From: Novosphingobium endophyticum
GTDB lineage: Bacteria > Pseudomonadota > Alphaproteobacteria > Sphingomonadales > Sphingomonadaceae
Length of the DNA: 64,000 nucleotides
Direction of reading: 5' to 3'
Assembly: GCF_014640675.1 (NCBI RefSeq)
Contig: NZ_BMHK01000001.1
Span: 1-64,000 of the forward strand
Both the position numbers and the translations under genes were made by a program. Below, in pieces: positions 8,873-17,665 of the stretch (its first letter is position 1; the number at the start of each line of letters is the position of its first letter). The notes beneath the pieces are model-generated. The model searched no databases and was not told the origin of the DNA. It saw nothing but the letters and a program-made list of their open reading frames with translations.

Positions 8873-10156
8873 TCATGGCTCCATCTGCGCAGAGACGGCC
8901 TCCACAACAGCGGGCGGAGGCGTTCTCGATCCCCTGAGGCTGTAGACAAGGAATGCGCTGATGAGGCTGCCGGGAATTCCGGCCAGCAAAAGCGGGGCAT
9001 ACGTCCCGAAGGCGTCATAGATGAAGCCTGACATCACCGGCCCGAGCCCCGCACCGAGCGCGATCAGGCTGTTCATCATGCCGAAGATCTTGCCGAAGCT
9101 GTTCATGCCCGTGATCTGGCTCGTAAGGTAGGCCGCGACCTGCAGCTTGGTACCGACCGCGTAACCGATGATGACGATGCCCGTGATAATGGTCGGCAAG
9201 CTCGGCGGAGCGAGAAGAAGTGCAAAGCCCGCGGCCGAAACGCCAATTGTAAGCGCGCCGATCCTGGCCCCGTCAAAGCGGTCCATCAGAGCGCCGGTGA
9301 CAAGCTTGCCGACGATTCCGGCAACGCCGGACAGCCCCGCCAGCCATGCCGCAACTTCCCGCGACATCCCGATTTCGGTAAGGATCGGCACCTGGTGAAC
9401 GATGACCGCGAGGCCCAGCGTCATCATGATGAACGTGGCGCCCCCGAGTTTCAGCAACGCAGGATTGCGCAAGGCCTCTCCCATGGTCATTCCGGGCACG
9501 CGAAGCGCCACATCCGCATGCGGGCCAGACGCGGCATGAGGGGGGCGGGTGGCCGGTTTCGCATCCTTGAGGAAAAACCAGGCGAGGACCAGGGCCGGCA
9601 GGCACCATCCGAAGCCAAGCCAAAACCACGCTTCGCGCCATCCGACGGTCGCGATCAGCCATTGCGCAAGCGGCGGTACGAGCGATTGCGCAATGGCCGT
9701 GCCGGAAAGCATGACAGCCAGGGCGAGACCGCGCCCGGCGCTGAATGCCTGCGAAACCGCGAACGTCCAAACCGTGGACTTCACGCTCAGACCGACCAGC
9801 GCATAGATGCACCATAGTCCCAGCCAGTAGGCAATCGACGCGCCAGTCGTCCCGAACGATGCCAGCGAACAGGCGGTAAGCACCAGTCCGGGAAGCGCGA
9901 TGCGGCGGCTCCCCCAGCGGTCTATGATCGCGCCGACGAAGGGCGATAAGGGAACGGTGGAAATGGCCGCGATGGCAAGCCCAGCGGTTATTTGCCCGCG
10001 ACTCCATCCAAACTCTTCCTGAAGCGGCTCGATGAACAGCCCGGAAGAATACGTGGCAATGGAATGAAAGGAAAACCCGACCATGGCCGCCAGAACCAGG
10101 GGCCACTGGGCTTTCCATTCATCCGCGGCCCGCACAGGTGTTTCAAGACTACTCAT
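8873..10156 (-). CDS. MFS transporter, monocarboxylate/oxalate-formate type
   Basis: A 427-residue membrane protein with about twelve hydrophobic helices. The first helix pair contains FHSIATYSSGLFIEPL and EEFGWSRGQITAGL, and the loop GAIIDRWGSRRI is the MFS signature between helices 2 and 3. The EFGWSRGQ pattern is typical of the OFA/monocarboxylate-porter branch, which carries organic acids. It lies between the TonB receptor (10271-12796) and the DapB-like gene on the same strand. This gives an outer-membrane to inner-membrane import route for the same, probably acidic, compound. That compound is unknown. Confidence 0.8.
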   Translation of the reverse strand: MSSLETPVRAADEWKAQWPLVLAAMVGFSFHSIATYSSGLFIEPLQEEFGWSRGQITAGLAIAAISTVPLSPFVGAIIDRWGSRRIALPGLVLTACSLASFGTTGASIAYWLGLWCIYALVGLSVKSTVWTFAVSQAFSAGRGLALAVMLSGTAIAQSLVPPLAQWLIATVGWREAWFWLGFGWCLPALVLAWFFLKDAKPATRPPHAASGPHADVALRVPGMTMGEALRNPALLKLGGATFIMMTLGLAVIVHQVPILTEIGMSREVAAWLAGLSGVAGIVGKLVTGALMDRFDGARIGALTIGVSAAGFALLLAPPSLPTIITGIVIIGYAVGTKLQVAAYLTSQITGMNSFGKIFGMMNSLIALGAGLGPVMSGFIYDAFGTYAPLLLAGIPGSLISAFLVYSLRGSRTPPPAVVEAVSAQMEP

Positions 10157-10229
10157 GATGCGCCTTTCTCGGCGGTGCCAGTCGATGAAGGTCGCAGCAG
10201 TCAGGTATCGGTTGCCCGAAACAAGATGT

Positions 10230-10257
10230 ACGCTCCGTGGCCGAGGCCACGGAGCGT
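10230..10257 (-). terminator. Hairpin terminator after the TonB receptor gene
   Basis: A near-perfect inverted repeat (13-bp arms built on CGCTCCGTGGCC and GGCCACGGAGCG, centre GA) begins 14 bases past the receptor stop codon on the minus strand. The following minus-strand bases (ACATCTTGTTTC) are only moderately T-rich. It is probably a terminator or an mRNA-stabilising hairpin that uncouples receptor and MFS expression. Confidence 0.6.
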
Positions 10258-10270
10258 GAAGGAACCCCGA

Positions 10271-12796
10271 TCAGTCGAAGCGATATCGGACGCGCAGCCC
10301 ATACATCCTCGGCTCGCCAAGGTAGCGCGAGATGAAACCGGATGACGACTGCTCGTTGACGTGGGTATAGTAATACTTGTTCGTCACATTCGTTGCGAAC
10401 ACGCCCAGGTCGATCGGCGAGCCGGCCACCGACTCCCAATTCAGATTGAGGTCAAGCAAGCTGAGAGGCCTGAGGGTACCTTCTGCCGAGGTGTAGGTGG
10501 TAATCAGCTTGGAACGATACGAATAGGTACCCGAGAGCGTCACGGTACCTACGCTTTCCGGCAAAGGCAGTGAGTAGCTCGCGGTGACGGAAGCCTGATG
10601 CTTGGGCGAATAGGGCAGCGCCTCTCCGGCCAGCGACGTGAACAGCACGAAGTTGTAGAGGCTGCCCGGCGGAATCGTCACAGGCGTCAGCGTCTTGAGC
10701 TTGGTGTTCAGGTAACCGTAGCTGGCGCTGAGATCGAAGCCGGCGAACGGCGAAATCGCCGCCTCCACTTCGACCCCGTAGATCCGCGAACTGCCCGCGT
10801 TTACGATTGCGGTGTTCGGGGCCACGAGGCCCTGAAGATTAATCAGCCCCAGTTGCACCTGCTGGTCGGTGAAGTCGTTATAGTAGCCGGCAATGTTGAA
10901 GTTGCCCGGCATCGCCCCCGACCAACTCGTCTTGGCGCCGACCTCGTAAGTGTCGACCTTCTCCGGCCCGAAAGTCTCAAAGCCATCGCCGCCGAACGGA
11001 TTGGTGCTGCCCTGCCGGTATCCACGGCTGTATTTCGCGTAGAGCAGGATATTGTCCGCCGGCTTGAAATCCGCACCGAGCATCCAGGTCGGCGCCTTCG
11101 ACTTTTGCTCGATCGATTGCTGACAGGCGGTCGCCGCGGCGGCAGGATCAATGGAGTTTGAAAAATCGAAGCTGCCGTCCGGGTTCTGGACAGGACCGTT
11201 GGGGCCAAGCGCGGGGTTAAGGCAATAGATGCGAGCATCGTTCTCCGCCGGGAAGCGGATGACCTGCTTGCGCGCGACGCTGTTTGTCTTGTCCCAAGTA
11301 TAGCGGATGCCGCCCGTGAGGGAAATGCTGTCGGTTACGTCAAACGTCGCCTGGCCATAAAGACCGATATTGCGAAATGTCGTGCGGGTCAGCTGGCGGC
11401 TCAGGCTGCCCTGACGGCCTTCCCTGCCAAGAACGCGCCCCAATGCGTCGACGCACTGAAATGTGTCGGAATCGGCGCATGACAGGTTGGACGGGTTCTG
11501 ATTCCCGTACGTACCCAGCGGGTTGCTTTTTTCGTAGTAGGCGCCCGCCTGCCAGGTCAGCCTTCCTGCACCGGCCGAACCTGAAAATTGCAGCTCTTCG
11601 GAGAAGGTCGACTGGTCGTTGCTGGCCAGTCCGGGCGCTGCCATGACCGGCACGAAGCTCAGTTCCCGCCCCGCGAGATCACCCGTGGGCTGGCCCAGGA
11701 AAGTCTCCGGCATAATCCAGCGCGTGCCAAATGCCTCGGTCCGGCTGGTTGAGGTAAGCTGCGCGTAGCTGGCGATATTCTTGATCGTCAGACTGTCGCT
11801 GGCCTGCAGGGTCGTTGTGTTGATGATCTGCCACTGATCGAGCTCTATGCCCGGCCGCGGGACAGTATTTTCGACCACGTAGCGCCCCAGCCCCTGCTCC
11901 CTCGCAAACTGGTCGCAGGACAGGAGCCCGGTGGGCAATGTCGCGCCGTTGCGTGTCGTGTTGCAGTTGGTGACCTTGGGGATCGGGCCGTTGTTATCGG
12001 ATCGCGTATAAGACGCGATCGTGTAGTTTTCGAGATCCGGCGTCAGATCGACGACGAGGCTGGCGCGCGCCGCGACATAGTTGATGTCGGCAAAGCGATC
12101 GGGACCGGTAGGCGCGATGTTGCGCAGGTAACCGTCGCGATCTTGCCAGTCGACACCAAGGCGCAAGCGAGCCTGATCGCCGATCGGCGTGTTCACCACG
12201 GACTGCACGCGGCGCATCCCGTAGTTGCCGACGCGACCCTCGACATAGCCGCCGAATGTGTCCTCGGGCTTGCGCGGCACCAGCAGGATGGCGCCGCCCG
12301 TCGTGTTGCGGCCGAACAAGGTCCCTTGGGGGCCCTTCAGAACCTGGACGTTCTGCAGATCGAAGAAACTGCCCGGACCCGCGCCATCGCCGCCGCTCGT
12401 CGACCCCCCGCCCCTGGGCGAGACGACATCCGCGAAGTAGACGGCAACGGATGCGGTCGTGCGCAGCTCCTGGTAGAATCCCCGGATCGAGAACGTCGTG
12501 TTCTCGGCCCCGAAACGCGAGTTCGCTGCCAGGGAAGGCGTGTATTTTGCCAGGTCCAGAGCGGACACGACATTGCGATTGTCTATCTGCTTTTGATCGA
12601 AGACCGTGATGGAAATGGGCACGTCCTGGAGCCGCTCTTCCTGGCGACGCGCGGTTACAATGATGTCGTTCGAACCTGAGGCCCGGATGTTTTCAGCTGC
12701 CGCGTCGGCAGCTTGCGCCCACACCTGTGTGGACGGCATACAGAAAACCGCCGCAGAGAGCAGCAGAACAGGACGCAAACCTCGCAATGATGACAT
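10271..12796 (-). CDS. TonB-dependent outer-membrane receptor
   Basis: An 841-residue protein with a Sec signal peptide (MSSLRGLRPVLLLSAAVFCM, cleavage after VWA). The TonB box region NDIIVTARRQEERLQDVPISI leads into a plug domain (ALDLAKYTPSLAA, FSIRGFYQE, VLKGPQGTLFGRNTTGGAI). The rest is a 22-strand beta-barrel ending in YGLRVRYRFD, with the terminal aromatic/Phe pattern of outer-membrane proteins. The start is supported by GGGAGGGGAGA just upstream. It belongs to the sphingomonad receptor type that imports large organic nutrients. As the first gene of the minus-strand group it probably brings in the glycoside or aglycone handled by the MFS, the DapB-like protein and the TIM-barrel lipoprotein. 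Confidence 0.93.
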   Translation of the reverse strand: MSSLRGLRPVLLLSAAVFCMPSTQVWAQAADAAAENIRASGSNDIIVTARRQEERLQDVPISITVFDQKQIDNRNVVSALDLAKYTPSLAANSRFGAENTTFSIRGFYQELRTTASVAVYFADVVSPRGGGSTSGGDGAGPGSFFDLQNVQVLKGPQGTLFGRNTTGGAILLVPRKPEDTFGGYVEGRVGNYGMRRVQSVVNTPIGDQARLRLGVDWQDRDGYLRNIAPTGPDRFADINYVAARASLVVDLTPDLENYTIASYTRSDNNGPIPKVTNCNTTRNGATLPTGLLSCDQFAREQGLGRYVVENTVPRPGIELDQWQIINTTTLQASDSLTIKNIASYAQLTSTSRTEAFGTRWIMPETFLGQPTGDLAGRELSFVPVMAAPGLASNDQSTFSEELQFSGSAGAGRLTWQAGAYYEKSNPLGTYGNQNPSNLSCADSDTFQCVDALGRVLGREGRQGSLSRQLTRTTFRNIGLYGQATFDVTDSISLTGGIRYTWDKTNSVARKQVIRFPAENDARIYCLNPALGPNGPVQNPDGSFDFSNSIDPAAAATACQQSIEQKSKAPTWMLGADFKPADNILLYAKYSRGYRQGSTNPFGGDGFETFGPEKVDTYEVGAKTSWSGAMPGNFNIAGYYNDFTDQQVQLGLINLQGLVAPNTAIVNAGSSRIYGVEVEAAISPFAGFDLSASYGYLNTKLKTLTPVTIPPGSLYNFVLFTSLAGEALPYSPKHQASVTASYSLPLPESVGTVTLSGTYSYRSKLITTYTSAEGTLRPLSLLDLNLNWESVAGSPIDLGVFATNVTNKYYYTHVNEQSSSGFISRYLGEPRMYGLRVRYRFD

Positions 12797-13067
12797 ATCT
12801 CTCCCCTCCCATTTGTTCGGTAATCCTACCGAATCTGCCAGACCATTTTTCGGTTCCGGCGTATTGGGTGCGGAGGTGTGGCGGGCACAGCCGCGCTCGT
12901 CAACATATCAATGCATTATAGCCCCTAGAGGAATACCCAATAGGTTGCCATGAATTGCAATTATATACTTGGTTTTATTGACTTTAATTTTTCGTCAATT
13001 ACGCCGAGGCGTTGGAGCATAATGCATTGTTACCGCGCGGCGATTTAACCCTAGCCTTGGAATTGCA
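12797..13067. promoter_or_regulatory. Promoter region of the TonB receptor with a near-palindromic box
   Basis: This 271-bp AT-rich gap lies upstream of the minus-strand receptor and downstream of the minus-strand GH3 gene. A perfect TATAAT -10 box reads on the minus strand at 12915-12920. Where the spacer and -35 should be, there is a box whose plus-strand form is CTAGAGGAATACCCAATAG (12925-12943). A closely similar sequence, CTATAGGAATA read on the minus strand, precedes the LuxE-like gene at about 20.2 kb. No good -35 hexamer is visible, suggesting activator dependence. Nothing else was recognised in the gap. Confidence 0.45.
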
Positions 13068-15446
13068 TCAAGGCTTGCCCCCCGATCCAGCGGAAACCTC
13101 GAACGATGACTGCAATGGTGCCGTGGAGTCGGTGCCCACTGCAACGTCGAATATGGCGTCGTCGATTACCCAGCCTCTGACTGCCGCATTCCAATACCGC
13201 AATTCCGCAGGGCCGATCTTGAACGAGATCTTGCGTGTCTCGCCAGCCTTGAGCGTGAGCCGCTGAAAGCCCTTGAGTTCTCGCACCGGGCGAGCGGCAG
13301 TACCGGACTGCTGGTGGAGGTAGAGCTGGGCGACTTCGTCACCTGACCGGCTGCCGGTATTCCTGACATCGACCGAGACCGTAACCGTGTCGCCCGCCCT
13401 GATATGTTGCCGGTCAACCGCAAGATTGGAATAGCTGAAAGTCGTGTAGCTGATACCGTGACCGAACGGATAGACGGGCGCGTTGGATTCGTTCCAATAG
13501 CGCTTGTAGGCATTCTTAGGATCATGGCTGGTGGTGTGCGCGTAAAACATCGGCAACTGGCTCGCGCTTCTCGGCCAGAGAAAGGGAAGCTTGCCGCCAG
13601 GTACCGCGTCACCGAAGAGCAGGTTTGCCGTCGCCGCGGCGCCGGCGGATCCGGGGTACCAGATGTCGAGAATGGCGCCAGCCCTGGTGTCTTTCAGATC
13701 GAGCGGGCGACCGTTCATCAGAAGTACGATTGTGGGCTTGCCGGTAGCGACCACGGCGTCGAGAAGTTCCTGCTGACGACCGGGAAGATCGAGCGATGAG
13801 CGCGAAGCCGTCTCGCCGATCTGGTCGGAAGCTTCTCCGACCACGACGATGGCTACATCGGCCGCCTCCGCCGTGCGCACCGCCTCGGCAATGCCTCGCT
13901 CGTCGTCGGCGGGAGCGGGACGACTGCCGAGCATTTCGTCGAACGCTCCCTCGATCTCCTTGAATGGGGAGGGATTGACCCGCGGCGGAATGGCGACGCC
14001 GGGCGCATAGCTGACGGTGACTTTCGCGCCAAGCCTGGCCTTGAGGCCAGTCAAAATGCTCTGGGCAACGGGCTTGTTCTGCGGAAAGACCCACGGTCCA
14101 AGCGTATCGCGCGATGAATTGGCCAGACTGCCAATTACCGCCACGGAACGCAGCTTGCTGACATCGAGCGGCAACAAGCCGCCCTCGTTCTTGAGGAGAA
14201 CCGCAGAGCGCTCCGCGGCGATACGCGCGGCATCGAGGTGGCGGGGATCGGACAAGACCAGCTCTGCCCTTGCCTCGTCCACGTAGGGATCGTCGAAAAG
14301 ACCGAGACGCATCTTTGTCTCGAGCACCCGGCGCACGGCGCCATCGACCTGCTCCTCACTGATTTTTCCGTCTGCGATTGCCTTCGGCAGGCTGTTCATC
14401 GCCGGATTGAAAAGGGCCATCTCCATGTCCAGCCCCGCAGAGATCGCCTTGGCCGCCGATTCTTCCGCACTTTGCGACACCCCGTGCGTCTTCAGGTTAT
14501 TGACGCCCTCGTTGTCGCTGACCACCCAGCCCTGGAAACCCCACTCCTTGCGAAGGATATCCGTGAGCAGCCAGTGGTTGGCGGTGGCGGGAATTCCGTT
14601 CAGCGGCATATAGGCGCTCATGATATTGCCCGCTCCGGCATCGACCGCTGCCTTGAAGGGAGGCAGGTGGACGTTGCGCAGATCTGCTTCCGAGACGGCA
14701 ACCTCGTCATAGTCGCGGCCACCGGCCGCAGCGCCATAGGCCGCGAAGTGCTTTGCCCCGGCAACGATGTGGCCGGGCGAGCCGATGAACGACCCCTGGA
14801 AGCCGCGCACTTGCGCTGCCGCCATGGCGCTCCCCAGATAGGGGTCCTCGCCTGCGCCCTCGACAAGACGGCCCCAGCGCGCGTCGCGCGCGATGTCCAC
14901 CATCGGCCCGAACGTCCAGTGCACGCCGACGGCGCGGGCCTCTGAAGCGGCAACGGACTGGCTCCTTTCGACCATGGCCGGATCCCATGACGCAGCCATG
15001 CCGATGGGAACGGGGAAGATGGTCCTCAGCCCGTGGATCACATCAAAACCGAACAGCAACGGGATTTTCAGCCGCGACTTTTCAAGTGCAAGGTGCTGCA
15101 GGCGGTTCGTTTCCTTGGGATCGGTAACGAACAGGAATGCCCCTCCGCCATTCGCCGCCCGCTTGTCAACGAGGGACTGCATCGGCGGCAGCGCGAAAAG
15201 GATTGCGAGCTGCGCCGCCTTTTCCTCCGGAGTCATTTCCTTGATCAAGGCGTTGGCCCGAGCGCGGAATTCTTCTTCGCTCGCCGCCGGGCGTGAAGGC
15301 TGCGATCTGGCCGAAGCGGCAAGAGAGGGAGTCAGAATGGCAACGACAGCCATGCCAGTTGCCCATTTCAGCCAAGCTCGAGTGCGCCTGCTCGCGGACC
15401 ATGCTTGCCGCGGCCCAGTTGCCGCCCGCCGTGTTAGGCTTGCCAT
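13068..15446 (-). CDS. bglX: Periplasmic beta-glucosidase, GH3 family (BglX-like)
   Basis: A 792-residue glycoside hydrolase. The N-terminus is long and basic, followed by a hydrophobic signal segment (WATGMAVVAILTPSLAASA). The (beta/alpha)8 domain includes GFDVIHGLRTIFP, RDARWGRLVEGAGEDP, the substrate-binding KHF motif in VAGAKHFAAYG, and GWVVSDNEG, whose Asp311 is the expected nucleophile. The alpha/beta-sandwich domain follows with LLKNEGGLLPL and GEASDQIGETASRSS. The C-terminal fibronectin-III-like domain carries YPFGHGISYTTFSYS. Length and domain order match E. coli BglX. It should release glucose or similar residues from beta-glycosides in the periplasm, fitting the glycoside theme of the flanking genes. 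The substrate range is unknown. Confidence 0.9.
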   Translation of the reverse strand: MASLTRRAATGPRQAWSASRRTRAWLKWATGMAVVAILTPSLAASARSQPSRPAASEEEFRARANALIKEMTPEEKAAQLAILFALPPMQSLVDKRAANGGGAFLFVTDPKETNRLQHLALEKSRLKIPLLFGFDVIHGLRTIFPVPIGMAASWDPAMVERSQSVAASEARAVGVHWTFGPMVDIARDARWGRLVEGAGEDPYLGSAMAAAQVRGFQGSFIGSPGHIVAGAKHFAAYGAAAGGRDYDEVAVSEADLRNVHLPPFKAAVDAGAGNIMSAYMPLNGIPATANHWLLTDILRKEWGFQGWVVSDNEGVNNLKTHGVSQSAEESAAKAISAGLDMEMALFNPAMNSLPKAIADGKISEEQVDGAVRRVLETKMRLGLFDDPYVDEARAELVLSDPRHLDAARIAAERSAVLLKNEGGLLPLDVSKLRSVAVIGSLANSSRDTLGPWVFPQNKPVAQSILTGLKARLGAKVTVSYAPGVAIPPRVNPSPFKEIEGAFDEMLGSRPAPADDERGIAEAVRTAEAADVAIVVVGEASDQIGETASRSSLDLPGRQQELLDAVVATGKPTIVLLMNGRPLDLKDTRAGAILDIWYPGSAGAAATANLLFGDAVPGGKLPFLWPRSASQLPMFYAHTTSHDPKNAYKRYWNESNAPVYPFGHGISYTTFSYSNLAVDRQHIRAGDTVTVSVDVRNTGSRSGDEVAQLYLHQQSGTAARPVRELKGFQRLTLKAGETRKISFKIGPAELRYWNAAVRGWVIDDAIFDVAVGTDSTAPLQSSFEVSAGSGGKP

Positions 15447-15494
15447 GACAGTTCCCCTTCTTCGCGACGTTCAAACCCCGTGGACCGGGTCGGA

Positions 15495-16094
15495 TTATTT
15501 CAGCAGCTTCTGCGCTGCCTTCGTCCAGGCCGCGACCAGATCGAAACCGCAGGACTCCCTGAGCCACTGCGCCTCCAGCCCGTGCATCATGGCCATGAGT
15601 TCCATGGCAGTGCTCTCTGCTTCAGCAGTGAATGGCCGGACAAGATCGGCAAAGAGCGCATGGACACGGATCTCGCGCAGCTTGAAATATTCTCGCGCAA
15701 AGTGATCCGGCACCAGCGCTTCTGCGCGTACCATGGCGTTCAAACGAACCAGGTGAGGTTGACCGACATTGCGGGCGACGATGGCCGTGAGAATCGCCAG
15801 GGCCTCGCTCCGGCTCAATTCCTGACCACGGGTCAAACCCAAAGCCTCGACCAGCGCCGTCCGGTCTCGCCGATCTCGTTCATCCAGCAGGGCCAAGATC
15901 AGCGCCTCCTTGGATTCGAAGTGATGCAGGAGGCCGGCAGTCGTCAAACCGCATCGCCGCGCCAGCAGATTGACAGTCAGTCCGCTGAAGCCCTGTTCGC
16001 TGACCAACCAGATGGCCTGCTCAAGTATCGCTGCGCGCCGCTCATCCCCGCTCATTCGCACGCGCTCGGGCCCGGTGGCAGGAAGCGTCACCAT
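15495..16094 (-). CDS. TetR/AcrR-family transcriptional regulator
   Basis: I prefer the ATG at 16094 (CAGGAG lies five bases upstream) over the GTG at 16100. The 199-residue product has the TetR DNA-binding domain: AILEQAIWLVSEQGFSGLTV, then LARRCGLTTAGLLHHFESKEALI. The helical C-terminal domain resembles ligand-binding TetR domains and ends WTKAAQKLLK. It is encoded 48 bp upstream of the GH3 gene on the same strand and divergently from the SGNH/GH2 group. The palindrome at 16232-16251 in the divergent gap is its likely operator, so it probably controls both directions of this glycoside block. The ligand is unknown. Confidence 0.87.
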   Translation of the reverse strand: MVTLPATGPERVRMSGDERRAAILEQAIWLVSEQGFSGLTVNLLARRCGLTTAGLLHHFESKEALILALLDERDRRDRTALVEALGLTRGQELSRSEALAILTAIVARNVGQPHLVRLNAMVRAEALVPDHFAREYFKLREIRVHALFADLVRPFTAEAESTAMELMAMMHGLEAQWLRESCGFDLVAAWTKAAQKLLK

Positions 16095-16231
16095 CGACAC
16101 TCCTGTTTCACGACGGCAAATCCGGGTATCAGCCCATCATCGTTCGCACGATGCACGGTTGCTTTCGCTACCGGTGCTTCTTCTTCAATCAGTCTGACAG
16201 GCAATTGACTGCTTCCCTTGCAGCTGTTTTA

Positions 16232-16251
16232 CCTACTGCCCAGTAAGTAGG
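16232..16251. promoter_or_regulatory. Candidate TetR operator palindrome
   Basis: CCTACT (16232-16237) and AGTAGG (16246-16251) form an inverted repeat. A second, nested palindrome TACTG-CC-CAGTA occupies 16234-16245. The arrangement resembles TetR-family operators, which are often partly overlapping palindromes. It lies about 140 bp upstream of the TetR start and 160 bp upstream of the SGNH gene. Function is inferred from symmetry and position. Confidence 0.5.
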
Positions 16252-16410
16252 CTGTCAATTTTGTAGAGGAACCTGTCGCGAGTGAACTGACCGTGAGAGC
16301 ATGACGGAAGCCGGGCGTTTTGCGGACGCTATTCGTCGAGATAATCGGAAGGCAACGCAGTCTGGAAAGACCGGCCTGACCCAATTTTGATTCGCAGGAG
16401 CATAATTTCC

Positions 16411-17319
16411 ATGATGAAATTCCCTCGATGGACGATCGGTTTCGCAACATTGGCCATTGCCGCCTGCGTCCAGCAATCGAGACCCGGAATGCCATCAGTT
16501 CCCTCCGGTTCGACATATGTAGCGATGGGAAGTTCATTTGCGGCAGGGCCAGGGATAACGTCTCTGGCCGATATGCCGCCAAATCGTTGCCAGCGGTCCG
16601 CCGACAACTATGCGCATCAACTTGCCCGCAAGCGTGGCTTGCATCTGGTCGATGTCAGCTGTGGCGGAGCAACGACAGCCAATATTTTGAGACCATGGCG
16701 GGAATTGCCGGCGCAAATCGATGCCGTAACGCCCGACACACGCCTGGTGACCGTTACAATCGGCGGAAATGACGTTGGGTTTGTAAGCAGCCTGATGGTT
16801 GGATCATGCGAGGGCGATCGATCGGCTGACTCCGGGCAGGTAGCGGCGATGTGCGAGAGGCTGCGGGCTTATGCGCGCGACCACCCGCAGACCGCGGGTT
16901 CGCCGGTCGTCTCGCCTGATGAAGCCGCCTGGGCAAAGGTCGAACACGGATTGGACGAGATAGCAAAGCAAGTGCGCCAACGGGCGCCGCAGGCGCGGCT
17001 GATCTTCGTCGATTATATTCGCGTTGTGCCACCGTCCGAATTGTGCCCGACGGTTCCGCTGTCCGATCAGGCTGCCGAGCGTTCGCGCGCAATCGCGTCA
17101 AGGCTTGAACAAGTGACTGCGGCCGTCGCTCATCGGGCGGGCGCTGAACTGGTCAAAGCTTCCGAATTGTCGCGCGGGCATGATGCCTGCGCTGAAAACA
17201 ATTGGGCGACGGGCTTCATAAAGGATCCCGGCGCATCGAGCTTTGCGCCTTACCATCCCACCCTTCCCGCAATGACGGCCATAGCGGATGCGCTCGACAG
17301 GAAAATCGGCGAATTCTAA
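16411..17319 (+). CDS. SGNH/GDSL-type hydrolase lipoprotein
   Basis: The start is taken at ATG 16411, with AGGAG ten bases upstream. The 302-residue product has a lipoprotein signal (FATLAIAAC, lipobox Cys19). Block I reads YVAMGSSFAAG, where the usual GDS is GSS but the nucleophile Ser (Ser42) is kept. Block III is VTIGGNDVGF, giving the oxyanion Asn. Near the C-terminus SFAPYHPTLPAM supplies the catalytic His. A Cys pair (VSCGGATT) and the overall layout match Streptomyces-type SGNH esterases/lipases. It is a periplasmic membrane-anchored esterase, perhaps removing acyl groups from glycosides before the GH2 and GH3 enzymes act. That link is contextual only. Confidence 0.75.
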   Translation: MMKFPRWTIGFATLAIAACVQQSRPGMPSVPSGSTYVAMGSSFAAGPGITSLADMPPNRCQRSADNYAHQLARKRGLHLVDVSCGGATTANILRPWRELPAQIDAVTPDTRLVTVTIGGNDVGFVSSLMVGSCEGDRSADSGQVAAMCERLRAYARDHPQTAGSPVVSPDEAAWAKVEHGLDEIAKQVRQRAPQARLIFVDYIRVVPPSELCPTVPLSDQAAERSRAIASRLEQVTAAVAHRAGAELVKASELSRGHDACAENNWATGFIKDPGASSFAPYHPTLPAMTAIADALDRKIGEF

Positions 17320-17377
17320 TCCGGCGACGCGGCCGCGCTTACCGCACAACCCGACGATTCATTCAGGAGCACGCCCC

Positions 17378-17665
17378 TTGGACGCACCTCTCTATCCGCC
17401 CGCGAAAGCCTACGAGCCACCCCGCCGGCTTCCGCGCGTTTTGAGCACGCGCGATACACCGGTCGCGATTCTCAAGTCAGTTCCAGCGGCATGGGCGATC
17501 GTGGTGAAGGAAATCCCGTCGATCGATCGCCGTACCGGCGGCGAGCAGATCAAGCCGCACCTGGGGAACTTTTCCCTGGAATCCCTGCTCGTGTTCGGCG
17601 TCGTTCAGCGCGACGCGATTGAGCGCATCGACGCACAGTTGAAGGCTCTGGGAGAGTTCAAGTGA
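17378..17665 (+). CDS. Small protein coupled to the GH2 gene (ThuA-module-like)
   Basis: A 95-residue protein with a TTG start preceded by CAGGAGC; no in-frame ATG fits better. Its stop overlaps the GH2 start as TGATG, so the two are translationally coupled. No signal peptide or membrane segment is evident. The stretch from TPVAILKSVPAAWAIVVKEIP to AIERIDAQLKAL resembles the helical module at the N-terminus of the ThuA protein (SPLIDVLLSPGAREVLDKAAP to MPALDAELRKV): a start helix, a middle segment with a conserved Ser, then a terminal LDAxL helix. I do not recognise a named family. I infer a small accessory protein of the GH2 enzyme, with low certainty about any function. Confidence 0.55.
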   Translation: MDAPLYPPAKAYEPPRRLPRVLSTRDTPVAILKSVPAAWAIVVKEIPSIDRRTGGEQIKPHLGNFSLESLLVFGVVQRDAIERIDAQLKALGEFK

